NCBI RefSeq assembly: GCF_015101885.1 | Contig: NZ_CP062941.1 | Location: forward strand, 682,001-746,000 | Direction of reading: 5' to 3' | Origin: Massilia litorea | Lineage (GTDB): Bacteria; Pseudomonadota; Gammaproteobacteria; Burkholderiales; Burkholderiaceae_D | Length of the DNA stretch: 64,000 nt | Part shown: piece after piece, positions 44,192 through 52,259 of the stretch | How positions within the stretch are numbered: the stretch's first letter is position 1 | How the letters are laid out: every line of letters starts with the position of its first letter | Notes under the pieces: generated by a model | Database searches by the model: none | What the model was told of the DNA's origin: nothing | The model's input: the letters and a program-made list of their open reading frames with translations, nothing else | Translations under genes and position numbers: made by a program

Positions 44192-45298
44192 TCATTTTCC
44201 TGTATCGGTAAGGGCTATATTATTCACGGTTTGCGTGGTTACTGCACCGTTGGCTTCCGTGTTGCGAATCTGCACCGGATACCAGCCCTTGCCCGGGGCC
44301 AGCCAGACGTCCAGGCGCGAGCGGTAGGACCCCTCTTTCGGCGGGCGCGACAGGTGCACGGTCTGCAGCTTGCCGAGCTTCGTATCGATCTCCTCCTGTC
44401 CGACCACGACGAAGCGGAACATGACGGCGTCGCGGTCCTCTCCCACCTGGATGTCGATCTCGCCGGCGAGCTGCGCCGGGTCGCCGCGCGCGATCGCCGC
44501 CAGTTGCAGCGGCACGCTGGCCTTGTCCTGGGCGCCGGCGGCCAGGGCAATCGTCTTTTGCGAGGACGAGAAGCTGATCTTGTCGTGCGACCAGTCGAAG
44601 TGGGTTGCAGTGAGCGCGCGACCACGCCGCTTCTCCGTCATTTTCACGGGCATGAAACCGGTGGCCCCGAGCGCGCCCTCGCTGGTCAGCACCGCCAGGT
44701 TCACACGCGTAAAGACGATGCGGATGCCGGCCTCGAATTCGATGTGGTATGTATCGTCACGGATAGTCCAGAGCAGCTGCGCTTCGCCGTTCCAGCGGGT
44801 GCCGTCGGCGTCGACGCGTGCAACGTCCATCGTGATGGTGGCCGGCGGCGGCACGTCGACCTTGTAGCGGCGCATTTCAGGTACCAGCGGGACCGGCGGC
44901 GCGGGCGCTTCGGCGGGTGGAGATGCAGGCGGCGGCGCGGCCGCGGCGATGGCCGGCGCCGCGCTGTCCACGGGCGCCTCGCCCGTACCGCCGTTGCCCG
45001 GCTCGACGGGCGGCCCGACGGCATCCTCGTTGAGTACCGGCGCGCTGTCCTGGGCCAGTTCCGGCAAGGGCGGCGGCGGCAGCGGTTTCGGCAAGGGCGG
45101 CGCAAGCGGCGCAGGCGGCGGCGCCGGGGGCGTGGGCAGCACCTGGGCCTGCACGAATTCCATGCTCGACGCGGCAGGCAGGCGCGGCAGCGCCACCGTT
45201 CCCGAAATAAACGAAAACAGCGCGGCGTGCAGGAGGACGATCAGCAGGCCGACCAGCACGGCACGGCGCTGTCGGAAAATGGTGGCGACAATACCCAT
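44192..45298 (-). CDS. DUF3108 protein with N-terminal anchor and proline-rich spacer (TonB-like layout)
   Basis: This 368-residue protein has an N-terminal membrane helix (about 12-32), then a Pro/Ala-rich spacer of about 110 residues (P-P-A-P-P-P-A-P-L-A-P-P-L-P-K-P-L-P-P-P-P-L-type runs). The DUF3108 domain follows (about 145-368) with W-N-G-E-A-Q-L-L-W and D-V-W-L-A-P-G-K-G-W-Y-P-V-Q-I-R. The layout, anchor plus extended rod plus domain, recalls TonB. It overlaps the next gene by a few bases. Confidence 0.85.
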   Translation of the reverse strand: MGIVATIFRQRRAVLVGLLIVLLHAALFSFISGTVALPRLPAASSMEFVQAQVLPTPPAPPPAPLAPPLPKPLPPPPLPELAQDSAPVLNEDAVGPPVEPGNGGTGEAPVDSAAPAIAAAAPPPASPPAEAPAPPVPLVPEMRRYKVDVPPPATITMDVARVDADGTRWNGEAQLLWTIRDDTYHIEFEAGIRIVFTRVNLAVLTSEGALGATGFMPVKMTEKRRGRALTATHFDWSHDKISFSSSQKTIALAAGAQDKASVPLQLAAIARGDPAQLAGEIDIQVGEDRDAVMFRFVVVGQEEIDTKLGKLQTVHLSRPPKEGSYRSRLDVWLAPGKGWYPVQIRNTEANGAVTTQTVNNIALTDTGK

Positions 45299-45409
45299 GG
45301 CGCCTAGTGTACTCGCCCACGTGCACGCTTGCCGCTCGACAGTTCGTCTCTCCGCTTGGATGCATGTTAGTTATCTGCTACGCTAAGACGACAATCAATG
45401 GAGACCAAT

Positions 45410-46111
45410 ATGCTGAAACCTCCCTCGCAGAATGTTCCCGGCATGACCGATACGCTCGAGTTCGTGAAAAACCTGTGGGGCGGCATGGGCGTGCCCGGCA
45501 TGCCGGCGCCCGGCGCCTCCGGCCTCGGCGCCCCCGCCCTCTCCACCGACGATCTCGACAAGCGCATCACCGATTTGAAAGCCGTGGAAAGCTGGCTCAA
45601 TTTGAACCTGTCGATGCTGCGCACCTCGATCCAGGCCCTGGAGGTGCAGCGCGGCACGCTCGCCACCCTGAAGTCGATGAGCGAGAGCATGGCGCAGGCG
45701 ATGGGCCAGAAAGGCGATCAGACCGCCTCGCTGCCGCCGTTTGCCGCCTTCTTCAATGCGGCCGGCAACCAGCAGGCCGGCACCCCGCCCGCACCAGGGG
45801 TACAGGCAGGCGCGCAGGCAGGTCCCGGCGCCGCGGCAGGACCGGCGTCAGCGGACGCGATGATGCCCGCCGCCGTCGCATGGTGGAACCTGCTGCAAGA
45901 CCAGTTCCGCCAGGCCGTGGCCAGCGCCATGCCGGCGGACGGCGGGCCGTCCGACAAGCCGGCCGCCGCCAAGTCCTCCGGCGAGAAGGGAGACAAGGCA
46001 AACCTTGCTGTGCCGGATCCCGCCGCCCGTGCAAGCACTGGTGGCGACACCGGCGGCACGCCCGGCACTTCCTCGCAGAAACCTTCCCGGACGAAATCCG
46101 ACAAAGCGTAA
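45410..46111 (+). CDS. PhaM-like polyhydroxybutyrate granule-associated protein
   Basis: This 233-residue protein begins near F-V-K-N-L-W-G-G, and contains L-D-K-R-I-T-D-L-K-A-V-E-S-W-L-N-L-N-L-S-M-L-R and I-Q-A-L-E-V-Q-R-G-T-L-A-T-L. That core matches PhaM of Ralstonia. The C-terminal half is Ala/Gly/Pro/Lys-rich and disordered, like the DNA-binding tail of PhaM. GGAGA lies 5 bases before ATG 45410, which decides against ATG 45398. PhaM activates the synthase and ties granules to the nucleoid. No pha synthase gene is near. Confidence 0.8.
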   Translation: MLKPPSQNVPGMTDTLEFVKNLWGGMGVPGMPAPGASGLGAPALSTDDLDKRITDLKAVESWLNLNLSMLRTSIQALEVQRGTLATLKSMSESMAQAMGQKGDQTASLPPFAAFFNAAGNQQAGTPPAPGVQAGAQAGPGAAAGPASADAMMPAAVAWWNLLQDQFRQAVASAMPADGGPSDKPAAAKSSGEKGDKANLAVPDPAARASTGGDTGGTPGTSSQKPSRTKSDKA

Positions 46112-46244
46112 TTCCCGGGCAGGAAAAGCTTCCTGCCGAGCCCATGTCTTGATTTGACGGGCATCACACCCGCCCCCGCCGTGCTGAACTTGACAGTGCG
46201 GCCGGGGCCATCCGGCCGCCGCGTTCCCAAGTTGGAGACCGGCA

Positions 46245-49200
46245 ATGCCCACCATCGATTTTTCCCTCCTCACGGCCGAGCAGGTCGCCGACCTGCGGCG
46301 TAAACTCGACAGCGCCGGCTGCCCGGTGCCGCCCAGCGCCCATCATCTTGCAGAGCTGGACGGCGCGATCGCCGCCTTCCGGCGCCAGCAGGGTTTGCCC
46401 GGCGGCGGTCCGCTCGACGAGGCGACCTGGCGCCGCCTGAACGCCTGCAGCGGCAGCGTCTTCAGCGAAGTGTTCCAGAATGAACTCGGTCTCCTGCGCC
46501 CGGGTCCGGAGGGGGCCAGCGGCGGCCCCGAAGACGTGCAGCCGGCCGCTACCTGCGACCTCCTCAGCCAGGCGCACGGGGCGCAGCTGGCCGGGCTGGC
46601 GCTGTCGGGCGGCGGCGTGCGCAGCGCCACCTTCAACCTCGGCGCCCTGCAGGCGCTGGCCGAGCTGCGCCTGCTGCGCGACATCGACTATCTGTCCACG
46701 GTCTCGGGCGGCGGCTTCATCGGCGGCTGGCTCTCGAAATGCATCCGCGAGCGGCGCGGCGACGTCAAGGCCGTGGAGGCCCTGTTGACGCCCGGCGCGG
46801 CCGGCCAGGCGGTCGCAAGCGAACCGGTCGAGATCCAGTTCCTGCGCCAGTACAGCAACTACCTGTCTCCCAGGAGCGGTACCTTCAGCGCCGACACCTG
46901 GACCCTGATCGGCACCTATGTGCGCAATACCTTCCTGAACCTCGCCATGCTGGTCGCCTGGCTGTGCGCCTTGCTCATCCTGCCGCGCTTCGCGGTCTGG
47001 GGCGTGCACCGCGTCGTCAAGCCGGGCGGTCCCTGGGCCGCCTGGTCGGACGCGATCTGGCTGATCGGCATGCTGCTGTTCCTGTTTGCCGTGTTCTGCA
47101 TCGCGCTCTCCATCTCGAGCAAGCCGGAAAGTTCAACCGGCCTGCGCCGCTTTCCGCTGCAGCAGGGGGCGGTCCTGCGCTGCATTAATTTGCCGCTGCT
47201 GGCGGCCGGCTTCCTGGTCAGCATCGGCCTGTGGCGCCACGGCGGCGCCGTGCCGGCGCTGTGGGAAGTGGGCCTGCCCTCGCGTTTCAGGGGCTGGGGC
47301 GCCTGTTGGCTGCTGGTGCCCGGCCTCGTGTACTTCATCGTCTGGGCCAGCGGCTGGTACCTGGCGCACGACCGCACCAGCTCCTATCGCCGCGCCGGCT
47401 ATGTGCTGTGCGGCGCGGGCGCGGCCCTGGTCGCCAGCATGTCGCTGTCGGCGGCGCTCGCATTCGCGCCGGGCGCGGTGGCGCACCTCTTGAGCCTCGA
47501 GGTCGCGCAACTGCTGGCCTGGCGCATCTGCCCGGCGCTGTGCGTGCTGATGGTCGTCATCGGCGCGGCACTGGCGCTGGAACAGCGGCTGCGCCTGCAC
47601 CGCCCGGTCCGCGATCTCTCGCGCGCCGAGCTGATCGAGGGCCTGAGTCACTTCGTCTGCGCGATCGGGGCGCTCGCCGCCGGCACGCTGCTGCTGCTGG
47701 CGGGCCTGGCGCTGCTGCCCAATCCCCAGGAACATCCGGTCCTGAACAATGCCATCGCCCTGAGCACCTTCGGCATGCCGCTGATGATGACGCTGTTCTC
47801 GGTGACGATGACCCTGATGATCGGCCTGATCGGCTCCCTGTACAGCGACGCCAGCCGCGAATGGTGGAGCCGGCAAGGCGCCTGGTCCTCGATCTTCTCG
47901 CTGGCCTGGCTGATCACCTTCGGCGTCGCCTTCTTCTTCGCGCCCCTGCTGCACTGGGCCTGGCTGACCTACGATCCGATCGCTAATGCCGGCACCGCGA
48001 TCGGCTGGCTGGTCATGACCGTGGTCGGCCTGAAGGCCGGCAGCGGCAGCGCCACCGGTCCGGCCGGAGGCAACTGCGCCAAGCGCGAATTCGCCGCACG
48101 GCTGGCGCCGTATTTTTTCACCGTCGGTATCTTCGCCATGTTGTCGAGCCTGGTGCAGGCCGTGGTCGCCCTGCCGCACGTGGGCTGCCCTGCTCCGGTC
48201 TCGCTGCCCTGCATCTATGCCGCCCACGCCAACGCCACCCTGGCCACCAGCGGCAGCACGCTGGCGGTCGCCTTCTGCTGTTTCCTGGGCGCGGCCCTGC
48301 TGCTCGGCTGGCGCGTCGACATCAACAAGTTTTCGCTGTATATGCTGTACCGGAACCGCCTGGTGCGCGCCTATTTCGGCGCCAGCAGCGCGCACCGCAC
48401 ACCCCACCCCTTCACCGGCTTCGATCCCACCGACGACCCGCAGCTGGCCGAGATGGAAAACCAGCGCCCCTACCATATCGTCAACACGGCCCTGAACCTG
48501 GTCAGCGGCGAAGAGCTGGCCTGGCAGACGAGAAAGGCGGCATCGTTCGCCTTTACCCCGCGCTTTTGCGGCTTCGAGATGCCGCGCATGCCGGCGCAAA
48601 GCGTGAGCGGTGGTACGCACGACGCCCAGCGCGGCGTCTACCGCCCCACGCGCGAATACGCGTCCGGGTCCGGCGCCGGCGACGACGACGCCACCGTGCG
48701 GCTCGGCATGGCGGTGGCCCTGTCGGGCGCCGCGGCCAGCCCCAACATGGGCACCCACTCGTCGCCGCCGCTGAACTTCCTGATGACGATGTTTAACGTG
48801 CGCCTCGGGCGCTGGTGCCCGAACCCGCTCAAATCGAGCTGGACCCGCTCCTCGCCCCGCATCGGCCTGTTCAGCCTGATTGCCGAACTGTTCGGCATGA
48901 CGAATGCCGACGCCAACTACGTCTACCTGTCGGACGGTGGCCATTTCGAGAACCTCGGCATTTATGAGCTGGTGCGCCGCCGCTGTCGCCTGATCGTCGC
49001 GGTCGACGTCGCCAGCGACAAGACCATGGCCTTCGAAGACCTGGGTAATGCGATCCGCAAATGCGCCACCGACCTGCACGTGAATATCGAGGTCGACGTG
49101 ACGAAGATGGACATCGTGAAAAGCACGGGCCTGTGCGGCGCCAGCTGCGCGGTCGGCGCGATCCGCTACAGCCATGTGGATCCGGATGGTCTGGACGGCA

Positions 49201-49523
49201 CCTTCCTGTACATCAAGCCGGCCATCGTCGGCCTCGAAAACGCGGACGTGCTCAACTACCGCAAGGCGAATCCCGCCTACCCGCACCAGAGCACGGCGGA
49301 CCAGTGGTTCGACGAGGCGCAGTTCGAGAGTTACCGGGCGCTCGGGTATCACATCGCCAAGGCGGCGCTGGCCAGGGCGGCGGCGGCGTCGGTGCTGGCG
49401 GACGGACGGCATGATGTGACGAAGTTGTGCGATTGCCTGCTGCGCGAGCATGGGCTGGCGGAGGCATCGGCGCCTGCGACGCCTCCTGCTTCCGTGGAAG
49501 AAGTACGGGACGAATTCAGGTAA
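46245..49523 (+). CDS. Patatin-like phospholipase with large membrane insert
   Basis: This 1092-residue protein has a peptidoglycan-binding-like helix (I-A-A-F-R-R-Q-Q-G-L, about 41-65). The patatin core follows: oxyanion loop G-G-G-V-R-S (122-127), nucleophile Ser154 in T-V-S-G-G, and a far-separated catalytic Asp897 in S-D-G-G-H-F. About 225-700 holds roughly ten hydrophobic helices between the catalytic Ser and Asp. It should release fatty acids from membrane lipids at the inner membrane. Such Ser...membrane...Asp proteins exist in proteobacteria, but the role is unknown. Upstream 133 bases hold one hairpin (46119-46138) without a T tail. Confidence 0.85.
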   Translation: MPTIDFSLLTAEQVADLRRKLDSAGCPVPPSAHHLAELDGAIAAFRRQQGLPGGGPLDEATWRRLNACSGSVFSEVFQNELGLLRPGPEGASGGPEDVQPAATCDLLSQAHGAQLAGLALSGGGVRSATFNLGALQALAELRLLRDIDYLSTVSGGGFIGGWLSKCIRERRGDVKAVEALLTPGAAGQAVASEPVEIQFLRQYSNYLSPRSGTFSADTWTLIGTYVRNTFLNLAMLVAWLCALLILPRFAVWGVHRVVKPGGPWAAWSDAIWLIGMLLFLFAVFCIALSISSKPESSTGLRRFPLQQGAVLRCINLPLLAAGFLVSIGLWRHGGAVPALWEVGLPSRFRGWGACWLLVPGLVYFIVWASGWYLAHDRTSSYRRAGYVLCGAGAALVASMSLSAALAFAPGAVAHLLSLEVAQLLAWRICPALCVLMVVIGAALALEQRLRLHRPVRDLSRAELIEGLSHFVCAIGALAAGTLLLLAGLALLPNPQEHPVLNNAIALSTFGMPLMMTLFSVTMTLMIGLIGSLYSDASREWWSRQGAWSSIFSLAWLITFGVAFFFAPLLHWAWLTYDPIANAGTAIGWLVMTVVGLKAGSGSATGPAGGNCAKREFAARLAPYFFTVGIFAMLSSLVQAVVALPHVGCPAPVSLPCIYAAHANATLATSGSTLAVAFCCFLGAALLLGWRVDINKFSLYMLYRNRLVRAYFGASSAHRTPHPFTGFDPTDDPQLAEMENQRPYHIVNTALNLVSGEELAWQTRKAASFAFTPRFCGFEMPRMPAQSVSGGTHDAQRGVYRPTREYASGSGAGDDDATVRLGMAVALSGAAASPNMGTHSSPPLNFLMTMFNVRLGRWCPNPLKSSWTRSSPRIGLFSLIAELFGMTNADANYVYLSDGGHFENLGIYELVRRRCRLIVAVDVASDKTMAFEDLGNAIRKCATDLHVNIEVDVTKMDIVKSTGLCGASCAVGAIRYSHVDPDGLDGTFLYIKPAIVGLENADVLNYRKANPAYPHQSTADQWFDEAQFESYRALGYHIAKAALARAAAASVLADGRHDVTKLCDCLLREHGLAEASAPATPPASVEEVRDEFR

Positions 49524-49540
49524 GCCGGGCTACGCGGTCG

Positions 49541-49587
49541 TATCGACGGCCGGCGGCGTCTCGGGCTCTCCTTTTGGCGCCAGTACC
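49541..49587. repeat. Duplicate of the 3' end of the response-regulator-TPR gene
   Basis: These 47 bases match 49767-49813 (the last codons of the gene) at 41 positions, in the same orientation. The minus-strand frame is still open and would encode the same tail (E-P-E-T-P-P-A-V-D-T) followed by its own TAG at 49530. The two copies flank the palindromic element at 49586-49731. Confidence 0.8.
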
Positions 49588-49731
49588 GTAGGGTGGGCTC
49601 TCCGAAGTGAAGCTGTCATTGAAGCCATTGGCTTCAATGACCCCACGCGTGATACGGACCGGCTCCGATGTCGTGCTCGCCGATCTTGAAGACACGTATC
49701 ACCGCGTGGGCTCGGAGAGCCCACCCTACGG
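49586..49731. repeat. 146-bp MITE-like element with perfect 20-bp terminal inverted repeats
   Basis: CCGTAGGGTGGGCTCTCCGA at the left and TCGGAGAGCCCACCCTACGG at the right pair perfectly. A perfect hairpin (GTCATTGAAGCCA, arms 13 bp) is at 49615-49641, and CACGCGTGATACG/CGTATCACCGCGTG form another inner pair. It is nearly the reverse complement of the copy at 22235-22378. It has no coding capacity; frames through it only repeat short nonsense peptides. The outer ends GTAC precede and follow it. Confidence 0.92.
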
Positions 49732-49755
49732 TACACCACGACCGAGGATCAGATC

Positions 49756-51450
49756 TTATGCCCTTGTATCGACGGCCGGCGGTGTCTCGGGCTCCGCCTT
49801 CGGCGCCAGCACCGCCAGCTGCTCCATCAACTGCGCGAAGCGCTGCTGCCCCGGCTGCAGGCGGTCGACGTGGGCCAGCACTTCGTGTGCTTCGAGAGAC
49901 AGGGCCTCGTCGAAGCCGCGCTCGCGCATGTGCGAGACCAGCACCTGCGCCGCGTTGAACAGGATGCGCTGGTTGTTCGGCAGCCGCGCGCGCGCTTCGC
50001 GCATCCAGTCGACGGCTTCCTGCAGTTTGCCGGTCTTCCAGAGCAGCACGCCCTGGTTCATCAGGTCGGCCGCTTCCTTTTTCGAGGAGCGGATCAGGTC
50101 CCCGCCCTCGTCCGTCAATCTCGCCTTGTCGAAGATCGCCTGCACCTCGTCGAGCAGCACCGCGTTGTCGTGGTTGTTGCGGATGACGTAGCAAAGCAGC
50201 TCGCTTGGCGCTTCCTTGACGCCGACCGCGAACAGCAAGGTCGCCATCTCGAGGCAGGTTTCCGTGTCGGGGCGGTCCTCGCGGGCGCCCAGCAGGGCTT
50301 CCAGTTCGTCGCCGGCCTTGCGCGCGCGGCGATAGTCTCCGCTCTCGTGATACACCAGGCCCTCGGTGATCTTGGCGCGCAGGTCGATGTCGGGATGCGC
50401 CTCGCTGAAATCACGTTGCGCCGCTTGCAGCAGCGCCTGCGCTTCCTTCGGATCGTTTTTGAGGCCGCAGACGCGCGCCAGGCCGAGATAGGCGTCGGGC
50501 GTGCGCCGCACCGAATATTCTCCGACCGCGATGCACTTGCGGAAGGCCTTTTCGGCCAGGGCGACGTTGCCCAGCTTGAGGCAGACCAGCCCCAGGTTGC
50601 GCTGGCGCGGCACGGAGTTCGGCGACAGCCTGGCCGCGCGCTCGAGGACCGAGCAGGCCTCCTCGAGTTTGCCCATGCCTTGCCAGGCCAGCGCCAGCTG
50701 GTCATAGGCATCGATGTAGTAGCGGTTCTCGGCGATCACGCCCTGGAACATCTGGCGCGCCGCTTCGAACTCGCCGTTGGCGAGGCGGATCTTGGCCAGT
50801 CCCGCGCGCGCCCACTGGTATTCGCGCTGATTCAGCACGCGCTCGTAGGCCTCGCGCGCCTTTTCCGGCTCGCCGCTCTTTTCCATCAGGCGCGCCTTCA
50901 TGCGCAGCAGCTCGACTTCGTGCACGCGGCTGGCGCCGATCTGCTCGTCGCACAGGCGCGCCGCGCGCAGGTAGTCCTTTTCGGCGTAGGCCTGGTCGAT
51001 CGGACGGAACACCTGCTTGCGGTGCCAGGCGCGGTTCAGGCGCGTGAGCAGCACACCCTCGGTGATCGGTTTCACCAGGTAGGCGTCGGGCTGGTGCTCG
51101 GCCGCGCCCATCACCGATTCGACGCTCTTTTCGGCCGAGACCATCATCCACACGCTGGACGGCAGCAGCAGGTTGCGCACCCGCGCTTCTTCCAGCACCT
51201 GCTGGCCGTTCTTGCCGTCGCCGAGATTGAAGTCGCACAGCACCACGTCGTAGCGCGTCTTGGCCAGCAGGCCGATCGCTTCTCCGCCGCTCGCGGCCTG
51301 GTCGATGTTCCTGGCGCCCAGGCTGCGCAGGGCCTCCCTCAGCAGCTGGCGCACGCCGATAAAATCGTCGACCACCAGGTAGTTCTTGCCGGCCCAGTCG
51401 ATCGGTTCGGCCTTCGTCTGGGCCGGCGCGTTGCTAACCAGGGCGTTCAT
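49756..51450 (-). CDS. Response regulator with TPR output domain
   Basis: This 564-residue protein has a receiver domain (about 23-145: Y-L-V-V-D-D-F, phospho-Asp in V-L-C-D-F-N-L, K in Y-L-V-K-P). From about 150 to 540 come TPR repeats with A-Y-x-x-A/L-x-W-x-G-x-G-K-L-E-E-A-type units. No DNA-binding, enzymatic or GGDEF domain is present, so output is by protein-protein contact. It overlaps its kinase gene (ATGA at 51447-51450). A duplicated copy of its last codons lies beyond the adjacent palindromic element. Confidence 0.9.
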   Translation of the reverse strand: MNALVSNAPAQTKAEPIDWAGKNYLVVDDFIGVRQLLREALRSLGARNIDQAASGGEAIGLLAKTRYDVVLCDFNLGDGKNGQQVLEEARVRNLLLPSSVWMMVSAEKSVESVMGAAEHQPDAYLVKPITEGVLLTRLNRAWHRKQVFRPIDQAYAEKDYLRAARLCDEQIGASRVHEVELLRMKARLMEKSGEPEKAREAYERVLNQREYQWARAGLAKIRLANGEFEAARQMFQGVIAENRYYIDAYDQLALAWQGMGKLEEACSVLERAARLSPNSVPRQRNLGLVCLKLGNVALAEKAFRKCIAVGEYSVRRTPDAYLGLARVCGLKNDPKEAQALLQAAQRDFSEAHPDIDLRAKITEGLVYHESGDYRRARKAGDELEALLGAREDRPDTETCLEMATLLFAVGVKEAPSELLCYVIRNNHDNAVLLDEVQAIFDKARLTDEGGDLIRSSKKEAADLMNQGVLLWKTGKLQEAVDWMREARARLPNNQRILFNAAQVLVSHMRERGFDEALSLEAHEVLAHVDRLQPGQQRFAQLMEQLAVLAPKAEPETPPAVDTRA

Positions 51451-52163
51451 GGCAGGCTCAATACGAAACAGCCGCCGCCAAAGGCGCCGCCGTTTTCGAG
51501 GCGCACGCTCCCTTCGCGGCCGCGGTGGCGGTGCATGCGCGCGACCTCGCGCGAAAAGTGCAAGCCGAGACCGGCGCTGTTGGTGCGGAAATCGATGCCG
51601 CTGGCGGCACCGTCGAGACCCGCGGCGCCGGCGTCGAGCAGGGGCTGCGGATAGCCGTCGCCATTGTCCTCGACGCGGATTTCGAGCAGGCCGCCGGCCT
51701 CGCGCAGCGCGAGCCGGATGCGGTCGCGCGTGTAGTGGGCGGCGTTGTTGACGGCATGCGAGACGACGCCGACGATCAGGTCTTCGTCGAGATGCCAGAT
51801 CAGGTCCCGGTCGCCCTCGACCTCGAGCGCGATCCCTTTCGCGTCGAGCAGCACGCGGCCCAGGGACACGACCTGATCGAGCAGCTGCGCCGCTTCGATC
51901 GGCTGCACGTCGAACGGATACTCGGGCGTGCCGACCCGTTTATACAGGGCCAGCAACTGCATCAGGTTGTCGTTCAGGCGGCGCGTCTGGTACAGCATCT
52001 GCGCCATCTGCGGATAGGCCGCGTCAGGGTGCGGGCCGGCCCCGACCAGCAGGCGCTCCAGGGTCCCGGAGAGCACGCTGATCGAGTTCTTCATGTCGTG
52101 GGCGGTGGAGGCCAGGAACAGGAGCAGGTCCTGCGAAGGTGCGGGGTCGTCCACGGGTGTCAT
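51447..52163 (-). CDS. Small soluble histidine kinase
   Basis: This 238-residue kinase has no sensor domain. The phosphoacceptor His is His22 in S-T-A-H-D-M-K-N-S-I-S, then D-L-I-W-H-L-D-E-D, N-N-A-A-H-Y-T (N box), D-N-G-D-G-Y (G1) and G-L-G-L-H-F-S (G2). Its coding end overlaps the response regulator start by 4 bases, so the two are a dedicated pair. Input must come from a separate protein or from dimer state. Confidence 0.88.
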   Translation of the reverse strand: MTPVDDPAPSQDLLLFLASTAHDMKNSISVLSGTLERLLVGAGPHPDAAYPQMAQMLYQTRRLNDNLMQLLALYKRVGTPEYPFDVQPIEAAQLLDQVVSLGRVLLDAKGIALEVEGDRDLIWHLDEDLIVGVVSHAVNNAAHYTRDRIRLALREAGGLLEIRVEDNGDGYPQPLLDAGAAGLDGAASGIDFRTNSAGLGLHFSREVARMHRHRGREGSVRLENGGAFGGGCFVLSLP

Positions 52164-52259
52164 CCAAGCGCAGCGCCATCGGGTGGCGCAAAAAGTTGCC
52201 TTAGGAAAATTATACGCCCATCGGGCGACACAATTCAGCTCGTACCGGCTTTGAAACGC

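Noticed and set aside
47133..49451. 772-codon minus-strand frame opposite the patatin gene
   Set aside because: Shadow frame; the plus strand has the patatin motifs and membrane helices.
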